In this document: piece by piece, positions 16,547-25,065 of the stretch
Layout of the letters: each line of letters opens with the position of its first letter
Position numbering within the stretch: position 1 is the stretch's first letter
Notes under the pieces: generated by a model
Told to the model about the DNA's origin: nothing
The model's database searches: none
Seen by the model: only the letters and a program-made list of their open reading frames with translations
Source: Candidatus Acetothermia bacterium
Lineage (GTDB): Bacteria; Bipolaricaulota; Bipolaricaulia; RBG-16-55-9; JANLFV01
DNA: 64,000 bases
Assembly: GCA_024653345.1 (NCBI GenBank)
Contig: JANLFV010000002.1
Coordinates: 68,830 to 132,829 of the forward strand
Direction of reading: 5' to 3'
Position numbers and translations under genes: made by a program

Positions 16547-17088
16547 AGCCCGAGCTGGGAGGCGATCCCCTGCATCGCCGCCAGGACGAACCCGATGTGC
16601 TCGTCGAGGTCCACCCCGAGCTCGGCCGCCCCCCGGACAAGGTCGTCCCGGTTCACCCCCCGGGCAAAGGATTTATCTTTCATCTTCTTCCGGACCGAGC
16701 TCGGCTTCACCTCCGCCAGGGTCTTGTTCGGCTGGACCAGGGCCGCGGCCACGAGGAAGCCCGTGAGCTCATCGACCGCGAAGAGGGCCCGGTCGAGCAG
16801 GCTCTCCCTTTTCACCCCGGTGAAGTCGGCGTGGGCCCGCACGGCATGGACCAGCTCCGGGGGATAGCCGAGCTCCTCGAGGAGCTTCGCTCCCTTTAAC
16901 GGGTGCTCCTCGGGGTAGCGCTCGTAATCGAAGTCGTGGAGCAGGCCGGTGAGGCCCCAGAGCTCCTCATCTTCCCCAAAGCGGCGGGCATAGGCCCGCA
17001 TCGCTGCCTCGACCGCCAGGGCATGCTTCACCAGGTTCTCGTTCTTCGTGTATTCCCGCAGGAGCTTGAGCGGCGCTTCCCGATCCAT
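16543..17088 (-). CDS. HD-domain hydrolase (HDIG type)
   Basis: 181 residues from the ATG at 17088, which follows GGAGGG. Metal-binding HD motifs are NLVKHALAVEAAM, LLHDFDYERYPEEHPLKGAK and VHAVRAHADF. LLDRALFAVDELTGFLVAAA and VKPSSVRKKMKDKSFARGV are typical of the stand-alone HDIG proteins annotated as predicted hydrolases. Substrate unknown (a nucleotide or phosphoester is likely from the fold). It sits inside a DNA-repair operon, with 10 bp between it and the preceding fusion gene. Confidence 0.82.
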   Translation of the reverse strand: MDREAPLKLLREYTKNENLVKHALAVEAAMRAYARRFGEDEELWGLTGLLHDFDYERYPEEHPLKGAKLLEELGYPPELVHAVRAHADFTGVKRESLLDRALFAVDELTGFLVAAALVQPNKTLAEVKPSSVRKKMKDKSFARGVNRDDLVRGAAELGVDLDEHIGFVLAAMQGIASQLGL

Positions 17089-17098
17089 CAGCCCTCCT

Positions 17099-18211
17099 TC
17101 ACAGCCCCAGTGCCATCTGTTTGCCCTCTTCTCTCCGCCCCTCGCGACCCTGCTGGGCCGCCGCGGAGCAGAGCTCATGGGCCAGGCGGATCGGCTCGGG
17201 GAGCCGATGGGAAGAGGAGGCGAGGGGCAGCGTCAGCTCGATCGCCCCCTCCAGGTCGATCTTATTCCCCGGGGAGATGAAGATCGGCTGGGCCCGCTCG
17301 CTCAGCCGGACCGCCGCCCCGACCCGCTCGCCCGAAAGCAAGACATACCTCACCTCGCGGACTCCCAGCCCAGCGAGCTCGACCTGGCCGCAGAGGAGAG
17401 ACTTAGTGATCCCGATCGTGGGGATATCCAAGAGGACCCCGAGGTGGGAGGCGATCCCGGCGTGCCGTGGGTGCAAGATCCCGTTCCCGTCGACCATCAC
17501 CACATCGGCCAGCTTGCCAACCCCGCGGACCCTCTCCAACAGCTCCAGGAGGATCGGCAGCTCCCGGAAGGCGAGGTAGGTCGGGATGTAAGGGAAGGCG
17601 ACCTCCCGTTCGACCGTCTCAAAGCCCACGGCTCGGCCCGCAAGGTCGAGGAGCGCATACCCGGCCACCGCTCGCTCTCGCTCCCCCTCCCCGCGGCCAT
17701 AGGCCACATCGACCCCGGCGACGGTCTTTGGCTCCTTTGGCAGGGGCTCGAGCGAGATCGCCGCGCTCAGCTCCTCCTGGAGCGCACGAAGCTGCTCGAG
17801 GGGCCTGGAGCTCTTGAAGTCGGTGAAGAGATACCTGTGCAAGCCCACGATCCGCCCGTCCTGGATCTCGATCCCCTCGGCCCGAAGCTTGGCGATCTTC
17901 GCCGCCGACCCGCCGGGGGCGGAGTAGGCCCCCACCTCGCCGCTCGAGTGGACCACCTTGTAGCAAGGGAATCTCTCCGGCTGATCGTTCGCGGCCATGA
18001 TCTGGCCGACGGCCCGGGCCGCCGCCTCATCCCCTAAGGCCACGGCCAGGGCATGGTAGGTCGTGACCTTCCCCTTGGGGATCTGCAGCAGCAGCTCCAG
18101 CGCCTCCCGCCGCAGGTCCGGGACCTGGAGCCTCAAGCTCTCTATCTTCCCCTCCTCGGTGGCCGATTCGCCTCTTGTGTTGATTCTAGCCCTCCCTTGC
18201 GGCTCTTTCAA
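17099..18211 (-). CDS. O6-alkylguanine alkyltransferase-like / endonuclease V fusion
   Basis: About 370 residues. The likely start is TTG 18211, which overlaps the mutM stop (TTGA); GTG 18238 is an alternative. Residues ~25-115 are the DNA-binding/active-site domain of an O6-alkylguanine-DNA alkyltransferase: IPKGKVTTYHALAVALG, the acceptor Cys in FPCYKVV (PCHRV in most homologues) and SSGEVGAYSAPGG. Residues ~135-350 are endonuclease V, which nicks DNA next to hypoxanthine: all three metal ligands can be placed (Asp in AGVDVAYG, Glu in YLAFRELP, Asp in VMVDGNGILHPR), with GITKSLL after them. Such fusions have been characterised in the archaeon Ferroplasma. Gene order with mutM supports a repair role. 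Confidence 0.85.
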   Translation of the reverse strand: MKEPQGRARINTRGESATEEGKIESLRLQVPDLRREALELLLQIPKGKVTTYHALAVALGDEAAARAVGQIMAANDQPERFPCYKVVHSSGEVGAYSAPGGSAAKIAKLRAEGIEIQDGRIVGLHRYLFTDFKSSRPLEQLRALQEELSAAISLEPLPKEPKTVAGVDVAYGRGEGERERAVAGYALLDLAGRAVGFETVEREVAFPYIPTYLAFRELPILLELLERVRGVGKLADVVMVDGNGILHPRHAGIASHLGVLLDIPTIGITKSLLCGQVELAGLGVREVRYVLLSGERVGAAVRLSERAQPIFISPGNKIDLEGAIELTLPLASSSHRLPEPIRLAHELCSAAAQQGREGRREEGKQMALGL

Positions 18212-19026
18212 ACTGAACCGTGGTGTTCGGGCTGGCACTCGGAGCAGAAGTAGGTGCTCCTCCCGCCCTGACTGGTCTGCTCAATCGGGGCCCCGCAGCG
18301 GGGGCAGGGCTCGCCCCCACGGCCGTAGACCTTCAGGAAGAGCTGAAAGCTCCCCGAGTCGCCCGTGGCCGTCCGGTAGTCGGAGATCGTCGTCCCTTGA
18401 AGGGCGATCGCCTCCTCCAGGAGTTGAGGGATCGCCTCAAATAGGCGCTGGGCCTCCTCTAGTGAGAGCGAATCGGCCCGCCGCTGGGGGTGAATCCCGG
18501 CCCGGAAGAGGGCCTCATTGGCGTAGATGTTCCCCAGGCCGGCGAGCTTCCGCTGGTCGAGGAGAAGCCGCTTGATCTCTTGCTTCGTCTGCAGGAGCTT
18601 CTGGAAATTCCCGAGAGTATAGCTTGCGGTGAAGGGCTCGAGCCCGAGCCTCCGGAGCGGCTCGAACTCCTCTAATCTCTCGGCCCGGACGCAGTGGAGG
18701 GTGGCGAACCGCCGCGGGTCGTCCAGGACCAAGCGCTTGCCATCGGAGAAGCCCAGGACGAGCCTGGTATGCCCTTCCTCTTGGGGCAGGAGCCGGCCGG
18801 TCATCCGGAGGTGAATGACTAAAGCCAGGCCGGAGAAGTCGAGGATCAGGAACTTCCCCCGCCGGGCGACCCTCTCCAGGGCCTTCCCTCGGAGCCCTTC
18901 CAGATCGGGAAGGGGGCAATCCCGTAGCAATCGCGGATCGCGGACCTCGACGGCCGCGAGCCGGGCCCCGACGAGGAGCCCCTCCAGCCCGCGACGAATG
19001 GTCTCGACCTCCGGCAGCTCCGGCAT
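18208..19026 (-). CDS. mutM: formamidopyrimidine-DNA glycosylase
   Basis: A 272-residue Fpg that removes 8-oxoguanine and formamidopyrimidines from DNA. The N-terminus MPELPEVETIRRGLE carries catalytic Pro2 and Glu3; the conserved Lys is in RRGKFLIL. The helix-two-turn-helix core includes KLAGLGNIYANEALFRAGIHP, and the C-terminal zinc finger is CPRCG...CSEC. Length is normal. It starts the repair operon and is divergent from the mutase genes; the plus-strand promoter at 19044-19072 lies in the shared 77-bp gap. Confidence 0.95.
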   Translation of the reverse strand: MPELPEVETIRRGLEGLLVGARLAAVEVRDPRLLRDCPLPDLEGLRGKALERVARRGKFLILDFSGLALVIHLRMTGRLLPQEEGHTRLVLGFSDGKRLVLDDPRRFATLHCVRAERLEEFEPLRRLGLEPFTASYTLGNFQKLLQTKQEIKRLLLDQRKLAGLGNIYANEALFRAGIHPQRRADSLSLEEAQRLFEAIPQLLEEAIALQGTTISDYRTATGDSGSFQLFLKVYGRGGEPCPRCGAPIEQTSQGGRSTYFCSECQPEHHGSV

Positions 19027-19043
19027 CTTTGTCTCCGGCCAGA

Positions 19044-19072
19044 TTGATCGGCCAGGCCTGCCAAACTATAAT
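19044..19072 (+). promoter_or_regulatory. promoter of the methylmalonyl-CoA mutase genes
   Basis: TTGATC (19044-19049), 17-bp spacer, TATAAT (19067-19072). It is followed by AAAGGAGGGG and the ATG at 19104. Confidence 0.72.
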
Positions 19073-19103
19073 AAGCTCAGGAGCCTGAGGCAAAGGAGGG
19101 GCG

Positions 19104-20789
19104 ATGAAGGAGCTGACCCTGAAGAGCGAACGGGCGCGCTGGGAGAAGGAGGTCCTCCAGCCCTTTTTAGAGGAGCACGGCGAGCGGAAGGGGCGGTTCA
19201 TCACCGTCTCGGGCGAGGAGATCAAGCGGCTCTATACCCCCGAAGATGTCCAGGGCCTGGACTACGACCGCGACCTCGGCTACCCCGGGGAATACCCCTT
19301 CACCCGCGGGGTCTACCCCACGATGTATCGCGGCCGGCTGTGGACGATGCGCCAGTTCTCCGGCTACGGCGGGGCGGAGGAGACCAACCGCCGGTTCAAG
19401 TATCTCCTGAAGGAGGGCGAGACCGGGCTCTCTACGGCCTTCGATATGCCGACGCTGATGGGCTACGACCCCGACCATCCTTTGGCCGACGGCGAGGTGG
19501 GCGTGGAAGGGGTCTCGGTCGCCACCTTAAGGGACTTCGAGATCCTCTTCGACGGGATCCCCTTGGATAGGGTGAGCACCTCCTTCACCATCAACCCCAC
19601 GGCCGCGGTCATCTATGCCATGTATATCGCGATCGCGGACCAGCAGGGTGTCCCGAGGACGGAGCTCCGCGGGACGATCCAGAACGATATGCTCAAGGAA
19701 TTCATCGCCCAGAAGGAGTGGGTGATCCCCCCAAAGCCGGCGATCGACCTGATCGTCGATATCTTCGAGTTCGGGATCAAGGAGACCCCGAAGTTCAATC
19801 TGATTAGCATTTCGGGCTACCACATCCGCGAGGCCGGGGCCACGGCCGTCCAAGAATTGGCTTTTACACTGGCCGACGGGTTCGCCTATGTCGAGGCCGG
19901 GCTGGAGCGGGGGCTCGATCTGGATAGCTTCGCGCCCCAGTTAAGCTTCTTCTTCAACTCCCACAACTCCTTCTTCGAGGAGATCGCCAAGTTCAGAGCG
20001 GCGAGGCGGATCTGGGCGAGGAGGATGCGCGAGCACTACGGCGCGAAGCGCCCGGAGTCCTGGCGGTTGCGGTTCCACACCCAGACGGCCGGCTGCACCC
20101 TCACCGAGCAGCAGCCCTTGAATAACATCATCCGGGTCGCGCTCCAGGCCCTCGCGGCCGTCCTCGGCGGGACCCAGAGCCTCCATACCAACTCCTACGA
20201 TGAGGCCCTAGCTTTGCCGTCGGAGGAGGCGGTCCGGATCGCCCTCCGGACCCAGCAGATCATCGCCCATGAGAGCGGGGTGGCGGACACGATCGACCCC
20301 CTGGCGGGGAGCTACTTCGTGGAGAGCCTGACGGACGAGATGGAACGGGAGGCACTGGACTACATCGGCCGGATCGAGCGGATGGGCGAGGGCTCGCTCC
20401 TCAAGGGGGTCCTACGCGGGATCGAGGAGGGCTTCTTCCAGCGGGAGATCGCGCGCGCGGCCTACGAATACCAGAAGCGGGTCGACTCCGGGGAGCAGGT
20501 GATCGTCGGGGTCAACAAATATGTCATCGAGGAGGACCATAAGCCCCGTATCCTGAGGGTCGACCCCGAGGTCCAGCGGCGGCAGATCGCCCGGCTGAAC
20601 CAGGTGAAGCAAGAGCGGGATCAGGCCAAGGTGAAGGCCGCGCTCGCGGGGCTAAGGCGGGCCTGCGAGCGGGGCGAGAACCGGATGCCGCACATCCTCG
20701 AGGCTGTGAAGGCCCAAGCTAGCCTGCAGGAGATCATGGACACCCTGCGCGAGGTCTATGGCCAGTATCGGGAGCCAGCGATGTTCTAG
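19104..20789 (+). CDS. methylmalonyl-CoA mutase, large (catalytic) subunit
   Basis: A 561-residue acyl-CoA mutase barrel subunit that interconverts succinyl-CoA and methylmalonyl-CoA with adenosylcobalamin. Family motifs are [97 protein letters not shown] and THSLHTN-like [19 protein letters not shown]. It lacks the C-terminal B12 domain, which is the next gene, as in archaeal-type split mutases. The TMRQFSGYG form points to methylmalonyl-CoA rather than isobutyryl- or ethylmalonyl-CoA mutase, though substrate is inferred. MeaB and epimerase genes are not in the window. Confidence 0.92.
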   Translation: MKELTLKSERARWEKEVLQPFLEEHGERKGRFITVSGEEIKRLYTPEDVQGLDYDRDLGYPGEYPFTRGVYPTMYRGRLWTMRQFSGYGGAEETNRRFKYLLKEGETGLSTAFDMPTLMGYDPDHPLADGEVGVEGVSVATLRDFEILFDGIPLDRVSTSFTINPTAAVIYAMYIAIADQQGVPRTELRGTIQNDMLKEFIAQKEWVIPPKPAIDLIVDIFEFGIKETPKFNLISISGYHIREAGATAVQELAFTLADGFAYVEAGLERGLDLDSFAPQLSFFFNSHNSFFEEIAKFRAARRIWARRMREHYGAKRPESWRLRFHTQTAGCTLTEQQPLNNIIRVALQALAAVLGGTQSLHTNSYDEALALPSEEAVRIALRTQQIIAHESGVADTIDPLAGSYFVESLTDEMEREALDYIGRIERMGEGSLLKGVLRGIEEGFFQREIARAAYEYQKRVDSGEQVIVGVNKYVIEEDHKPRILRVDPEVQRRQIARLNQVKQERDQAKVKAALAGLRRACERGENRMPHILEAVKAQASLQEIMDTLREVYGQYREPAMF

Positions 20790-20797
20790 GGGGCAAG

Positions 20798-21196
20798 ATG
20801 GGAAAGATCCGGGTTCTGATGGCGAAGGTCGGCCTTGACGGGCACGATCGGGGCGTGAAGGTCCTCTGCAGCGCCCTGCGGGACGCGGGGATGGAGGTGA
20901 TCTATACCGGCCTGCACAACACGCCGGAACAGGTGGTCCGGGCCGCCCTCCAGGAGGATGTGGATGTCATCGGAATCAGCCTGCTCTCCGGGGCCCACAT
21001 GGCGATCTTCCCCAAGGTCCGAAGGCTGATGGACGAGCACGGCTTGAAAGATGTCCTCCTCCTCGGCGGGGGGATCATCCCCGACGAGGACAAGGAGGCA
21101 CTAAGGAAGCTCGGGGTCAAGGGGCTCTTCGGCCCGGGGACCCCGCTGAGCGAGATCGTGGAATACATCAAGCGGGAGGTCCAACAACGCCACTAG
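20798..21196 (+). CDS. methylmalonyl-CoA mutase, cobalamin-binding subunit
   Basis: A 132-residue B12-binding domain protein. The base-off/His-on motif is VGLDGHDRG (DxHxxG), followed by SLLSGAHM and the GGGIIP loop, all typical of the mutase C-terminal domain. It starts 8 bp after the large-subunit gene and surely works with it. Full length for a stand-alone subunit. Confidence 0.94.
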   Translation: MGKIRVLMAKVGLDGHDRGVKVLCSALRDAGMEVIYTGLHNTPEQVVRAALQEDVDVIGISLLSGAHMAIFPKVRRLMDEHGLKDVLLLGGGIIPDEDKEALRKLGVKGLFGPGTPLSEIVEYIKREVQQRH

Positions 21197-21343
21197 CCCG
21201 GGCTCCTCTCTTAGGTCAATGCGATTGGACGCCCGGATGCGAGATGCCCCTTGGCAAGTAGCCTGTTCCCTCGTCGCAAGGGACCGCTCGCCGGGCTGGC
21301 GCAGCGCGAGCGATCTCGAGGGACTTCTCTTCTAACCCGGCCC

Positions 21344-22294
21344 TCAGGGCCTGGGGACCGCCAGGTCCGCCGGGCCCTGCCTCGAGAGAGTGGCCTGGGG
21401 GAAGTTCTCCTGGATCGTCTCGTGGATGATCTGGGCGTATTTCACCTTCTCGCGAGCCCAATCGGCGAGCATCCCAGCGCTCACCCACGGCTTATAGAGG
21501 GCCTGGGGCCCGGCGGCGCAGGCCGGGCCGGGCTCGATCTTGAAGTAGCACGGCGCGGTCACCCGCGCGAGCTCCGGGCCATCGTAGATCCGGATGTAGC
21601 CCCCGAAGGACTCCGTGAGCATGATGTGCACATCCAAGGGGATGGAGATGGCCTTCCGGATCGCGGCGAACTGCGGCAATGTGAGGTCGGCCACGGGGTT
21701 GAACGAGCCCGCGCCTGAAGACTCGAGGAGCTTGCCACCGGCGGGATTGGCATGGCCGGCGTAGATCGAGACCTTGAAGGTCACATCCTTGGGGAGCTCG
21801 CCGGCCTTCTTCATCTTGTTGAGCAGCCAGAGGAGCCCCTCGTCGATCACCAGGAACCCGCGGAAGCCGAGCTCGATGCCCCGCATGATATCGGCGATCA
21901 CTTGTTTCAGCGCGTCCGCGCCACGGAACCGCAGCCCGGAGATGATCCCTTCAGGAGTAAGAGGCTGCCGCCCGATGTCCCAGGCCGCCCGCGGGCCGGG
22001 AGTTAAGATCACCTCCAGTTTCGCCTCGGCCGCCATCTGGGCGAAGGCCCGCAGCTCAGCCTTATCGAGCAGGGTCGCGCCCATCACGACCGAGATGACC
22101 CGATGGATCGGGATCTTCCGCTTCTCCATCTCCAAGATGACCGCCTCCAGGACCTGGGGCCGCTCGACCCCTGAGATCTCCATCCGATACCAGGCCCCGT
22201 CGGGGAACCGCTTCTCCGAGGTCGGGAGGTCATGGGCATCCCTGCCCGGGATCCCATGCCGTTCCATCAGCTCGGCTACCTTCTCCAGCTTCAT
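21344..22294 (-). CDS. conserved protein, predicted TIM-barrel (U32-peptidase-like)
   Basis: 316 residues; ATG behind AAGGAGGG. I do not recognise a characterised enzyme. The sequence alternates beta and alpha elements (IHRVISVVMGATLLDKAELR, GFRGFLVIDEGLLWLLNKMK, IPLDVHIMLTESFGGYIR) as in a TIM barrel. The phrase HGIPGRDAHDLPTSEKRFPDG is typical of a family often labelled U32-like peptidase. No signal peptide or membrane segment. It is convergent with the mutase genes and lies downstream of the YycJ gene, with a hairpin between. Function should not be inferred from the mutase neighbours. Confidence 0.6.
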   Translation of the reverse strand: MKLEKVAELMERHGIPGRDAHDLPTSEKRFPDGAWYRMEISGVERPQVLEAVILEMEKRKIPIHRVISVVMGATLLDKAELRAFAQMAAEAKLEVILTPGPRAAWDIGRQPLTPEGIISGLRFRGADALKQVIADIMRGIELGFRGFLVIDEGLLWLLNKMKKAGELPKDVTFKVSIYAGHANPAGGKLLESSGAGSFNPVADLTLPQFAAIRKAISIPLDVHIMLTESFGGYIRIYDGPELARVTAPCYFKIEPGPACAAGPQALYKPWVSAGMLADWAREKVKYAQIIHETIQENFPQATLSRQGPADLAVPRP

Positions 22295-22317
22295 CGAGCC
22301 CTCCTTAAATTTGAAAC

Positions 22318-22336
22318 CCCTCCTTGCGAGGGAGGG
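22318..22336 (-). terminator. hairpin after the YycJ-type gene
   Basis: Minus strand: CCCTCC / GGAGGG, 6-bp stem, 7-nt loop, followed by GTTTCAAATTT. It is a weak intrinsic-terminator candidate immediately before the next gene's Shine-Dalgarno. Confidence 0.4.
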
Positions 22337-22342
22337 TAAGGA

Positions 22343-23107
22343 TCATAGTATTAGCAGCTCACTCCGACGATCCTGCCAGGTGAGATGGAGCTCGGCCCGC
22401 CCATCCAGATAGCTCTGGACCGTCTGGAGGGCCAGCTCGGGCCGGTTGTTCGTCCGGGAGAGGTGGGCGAGGAAGGCCGTGCGCAGCCTTCCGGAGCGGG
22501 TCAGCTCCGCGAGGGCCTCCCCGCAGGCGTCGTTCGAGAGATGGCCGACCTCGCTCCGGATCCGTTGCTTCAGCTCCCAGGGGTAAGGGCCGGTCTTGAG
22601 CATCTCCAGGTCGTGGTTCGCCTCGAGGATCACGGCATCACAGGTAGCGAGGGCCTCGAGCGCGGCCCGGCTCACCACCCCCAGGTCGGTGGCCAGCCCG
22701 ACGGTCCCTTCCTCGGAGCGGATCAGGTAGCCGCAGGGCTCGGCCGCGTCGTGGAAGATGGGGAAGGAGGCGATCCGGAAGTCGCCGATCTCGAACTCCT
22801 GGCCCAGCTCGAACGGGCGCAGCTCTTCCAGGCCGCTGAGGGACCACCGGAGCGCCGCGAGTGTCCGGCGCGTGCCATAGAGCGGGCAGCGGAACCGGCG
22901 GGCGAGCGAGCCGGCCTCGCTGCAGTGGTCCCCGTGTTCGTGAGTAATGAGGATCGCTTTGACCACCCGCGGCTCGATCCCCAGAGTCTCCAACTCCTGC
23001 CGAATGCGGAGGTAGCTCAGCCCTCCGTCGATGAGGAGCGCCGTGCCACCTCGCTCGATGAAGGTCGAGTTTCCACCGCTCCCGCTGCCTAGAACACAGA
23101 TCCTCAC
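22343..23107 (-). CDS. metallo-beta-lactamase-fold hydrolase, YycJ/WalJ-like
   Basis: A 254-residue MBL-fold protein. The N-terminus MRICVLGSGSGGNSTFIERG and ILITHEHGDHCSEAGSLARR (HxHxDH zinc motif) are the signature of YycJ/WalJ proteins, a family with 5'-exonuclease activity implicated in DNA processing. Further ligands are the His in FPIFHDAAEPCGY and the Asp/His residues downstream (VILEANHD, AHLSRTNNRPE). Full length. Its promoter is in the region shared with the divergent crp-like gene. Confidence 0.86.
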   Translation of the reverse strand: MRICVLGSGSGGNSTFIERGGTALLIDGGLSYLRIRQELETLGIEPRVVKAILITHEHGDHCSEAGSLARRFRCPLYGTRRTLAALRWSLSGLEELRPFELGQEFEIGDFRIASFPIFHDAAEPCGYLIRSEEGTVGLATDLGVVSRAALEALATCDAVILEANHDLEMLKTGPYPWELKQRIRSEVGHLSNDACGEALAELTRSGRLRTAFLAHLSRTNNRPELALQTVQSYLDGRAELHLTWQDRRSELLIL

Positions 23108-23142
23108 CGGATTGGCCGGCCTCTTTGCGCCAGACTGAGGCG

Positions 23143-23172
23143 ATTATAGCAACGAGCGCTCTCCTCGGCCAA
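23143..23172 (-). promoter_or_regulatory. promoter of the YycJ-type gene
   Basis: Minus strand: TTGGCC (23172-23167), 18-bp spacer, TATAAT (23148-23143). Confidence 0.55.
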
Positions 23173-23216
23173 ATTGCCAGGGGGAGCGGGCTGGCTGTTG
23201 GCATCAGTATAGTGCC

Positions 23217-23246
23217 TTGCGGCCGATTGTGGTCTTCGGCTATACT
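23217..23246 (+). promoter_or_regulatory. promoter of the first Crp/Fnr regulator gene
   Basis: TTGCGG (23217-23222), 18-bp spacer, TATACT (23241-23246), then GAGGAGG before the GTG start. Confidence 0.5.
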
Positions 23247-23281
23247 CCCCAAGAACGAGGTGAGGAGGAACGGCACGAGAA

Positions 23282-24040
23282 GTGGGTAGAGGGGAGCGTC
23301 TGACTCCCCGCGCTGATCCGCAGGAGTTAGCCCAGTTCCTTAGCTCCATCTTTGCGGGCCTAGGCCAGGCTGAATTGCGGGAGCTGCTGGACTCGACCCT
23401 CATGCTGAGCTATGGGGAAGGCGATCTGATTGTCCAGGAGGGCTCATACTTCTCGGGGATCTATATCGTCTATCGTGGGCTAGTCCAGATCGGAAAATAC
23501 TCTTCCACCGGGAAGCGGCGGGTCCTGCGCTTCTTGGCCCCCCGGGAGATGTTCGGCCTGGAGGCGCTGTTCATGCGCGAGCAGGAGATGAACATCCAGT
23601 ATGCCAGGGCTCTGGTCGACTCCGACGTCTTGTTCATCAAGGAGCGGGGATTCTGCGATTTTCTGAAGAGCCATCCGGCGGCGCTCTTCACGCTATGTCA
23701 GTGGTTCGCGCGGGAGGTGGCGATGCTAGAGTTCAAGCTCACGCGAGATGCCACTGAAGGGAGCTTGCAGAACTTCGCCCTGCTCCTGGCAGCTCTCAAA
23801 GACAAATACGGGTCGAGGACGGCCTCGGGAATACAGATCAAGCTGGAGCTCCCGCGCCAACTGCTCGCGGAGCTCCTCGGGGTCTCCGTCGAGACGATAA
23901 TCCGCCTGATGAAGAACTTGAAGGACAGGGGCATTATCACAGCGGAGAACAGTGAGATAACCATAACTGACGAGGACAAGCTGACCTCTATCGGCCGGAC
24001 GACAGCCTTCTACCTGGAGATACTGAAGGAGACCCTCTGA
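23282..24040 (+). CDS. Crp/Fnr-family transcription regulator (first copy)
   Basis: 252 residues from a GTG behind GAGGAGG. The N-terminal cyclic-nucleotide-binding-like domain (SYGEGDLIVQEGSYFSGIYI, VLRFLAPREMFGLEALF) is followed by a dimerisation helix and a C-terminal winged HTH (LPRQLLAELLGVSVETIIRL with MKNLKDRGIITAE). There is no FNR-type N-terminal Cys cluster and no full cAMP phosphate-binding cassette, so the ligand is unknown. It is convergent with a second family member, with 9 bp between stops, and lies 1 kb upstream of the glutamate dehydrogenase/flavoprotein region, which carries a Crp/Fnr-like operator at 26854-26869. Confidence 0.88.
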   Translation: MGRGERLTPRADPQELAQFLSSIFAGLGQAELRELLDSTLMLSYGEGDLIVQEGSYFSGIYIVYRGLVQIGKYSSTGKRRVLRFLAPREMFGLEALFMREQEMNIQYARALVDSDVLFIKERGFCDFLKSHPAALFTLCQWFAREVAMLEFKLTRDATEGSLQNFALLLAALKDKYGSRTASGIQIKLELPRQLLAELLGVSVETIIRLMKNLKDRGIITAENSEITITDEDKLTSIGRTTAFYLEILKETL

Positions 24041-24049
24041 GCTAGGCTA

Positions 24050-24805
24050 TTACAGGACTTGAGGCACGAGGGGATCGAGCCCGGCCAGCTCGGCTAGCCC
24101 CTCAGGATCGAGGACTACCAGTTTCCGCCCCTCTGCAGCGACCAATCCCTGCTCTTTCAGCTCCCTCAGGGCACGGATGAGCGATTCAGTGGAGACACCG
24201 AGCAGATCAGCGAGCACGCTCCGCTTGAGCTCCAGCTCAACAGACCACGCCCGACCACCGTTGGCGCGGAATTTGCGCGCTAGAGCCAACAGCACGAGCG
24301 CAAGGTTCCTCGTGGGAGTCTCGCTCCCATCCCAGGCCAATCTAATCTCGAGCGCGAGCAGCTCGCGGGCTAGCCAGTTGCAGAGCCTGATGGCTACATC
24401 GGGGCGGGCCTCAAGCAAGTCGAGAAAGGTGTCCCGATCGATGAAGCGCACCCGCATATCTGTGAGGGCGCGGGCGTAGCCAAAATGCGGCCAATCGCCG
24501 TGCAACAGCAGAGTATCGGCTCCCAGTAAGTCCTGGGGGCCGACAATCTTGATGATCCTCTCCCTGGACCCGTCGCCGGAGCGTCGCCCGTAGGCCGCCA
24601 GTCCTTCGGTGATCACATGGATGCCAGCAGTGATGGCTCCCTGCTGAAAGAGCAGGTCGCCCGCCTGATACTGAACGGATATCGATGCATCGTTGAGCCA
24701 GGCCAGCTCATCTTCCCCAAGGCCGCCGAAGATTGATTGAGGGAGGCCCTCAGCCACCCCGGGCTGCTCTAGTGTCTCGAGTGCAACTGGTGTGGTCTCT
24801 AACAT
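24050..24805 (-). CDS. Crp/Fnr-family transcription regulator (second copy)
   Basis: 251 residues. Sensor domain: VQYQAGDLLFQQGAITAGIH, RIIKIVGPQDLLGADTLLL. HTH: LKRSVLADLLGVSTESLIRA with LRELKEQGLVAAEGRKLV. It is distantly paralogous to the gene at 23282-24040 and equal in length. No iron-sulfur Cys set is visible. It is divergent from the glutamate dehydrogenase gene, the classical position for a regulator of that gene. Its effector and targets are not readable from sequence. Confidence 0.88.
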   Translation of the reverse strand: MLETTPVALETLEQPGVAEGLPQSIFGGLGEDELAWLNDASISVQYQAGDLLFQQGAITAGIHVITEGLAAYGRRSGDGSRERIIKIVGPQDLLGADTLLLHGDWPHFGYARALTDMRVRFIDRDTFLDLLEARPDVAIRLCNWLARELLALEIRLAWDGSETPTRNLALVLLALARKFRANGGRAWSVELELKRSVLADLLGVSTESLIRALRELKEQGLVAAEGRKLVVLDPEGLAELAGLDPLVPQVL

Positions 24806-25065
24806 GATGCTGCCCTCACTCTAGCGAAGAATCCGGGCGCCAGCACTGTCTTTTCTCATAGCGCGATACCTCTCTCCCTCATGCCCGGAGGAGGCCGACA
24901 GTCAGCAAATTGCCAGTCATTTGGCGAGGATTGCCACTCAATTGGGCGGGCCACAGCTGGCAGAGACGACAGCGGCGGGCACCACAAAATGCGCTCCCTT
25001 TGCTGCGGTCGATCCTGGAGCCATGTTTCTGCTCGTCCTTAGAATCGCAGCGGAGGTGGTCGCAA

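Noticed and set aside
23282-24805. Oxygen-sensing FNR proteins
   Set aside because: Neither regulator has the N-terminal Cys cluster needed for a [4Fe-4S] sensor, so only the family name is kept.
24910-25065. N-terminal extension of the first glutamate dehydrogenase
   Set aside because: The frame is open, but the extension has no family similarity, overlaps control sequence, and a good Shine-Dalgarno sits 7 bp before TTG 25066.
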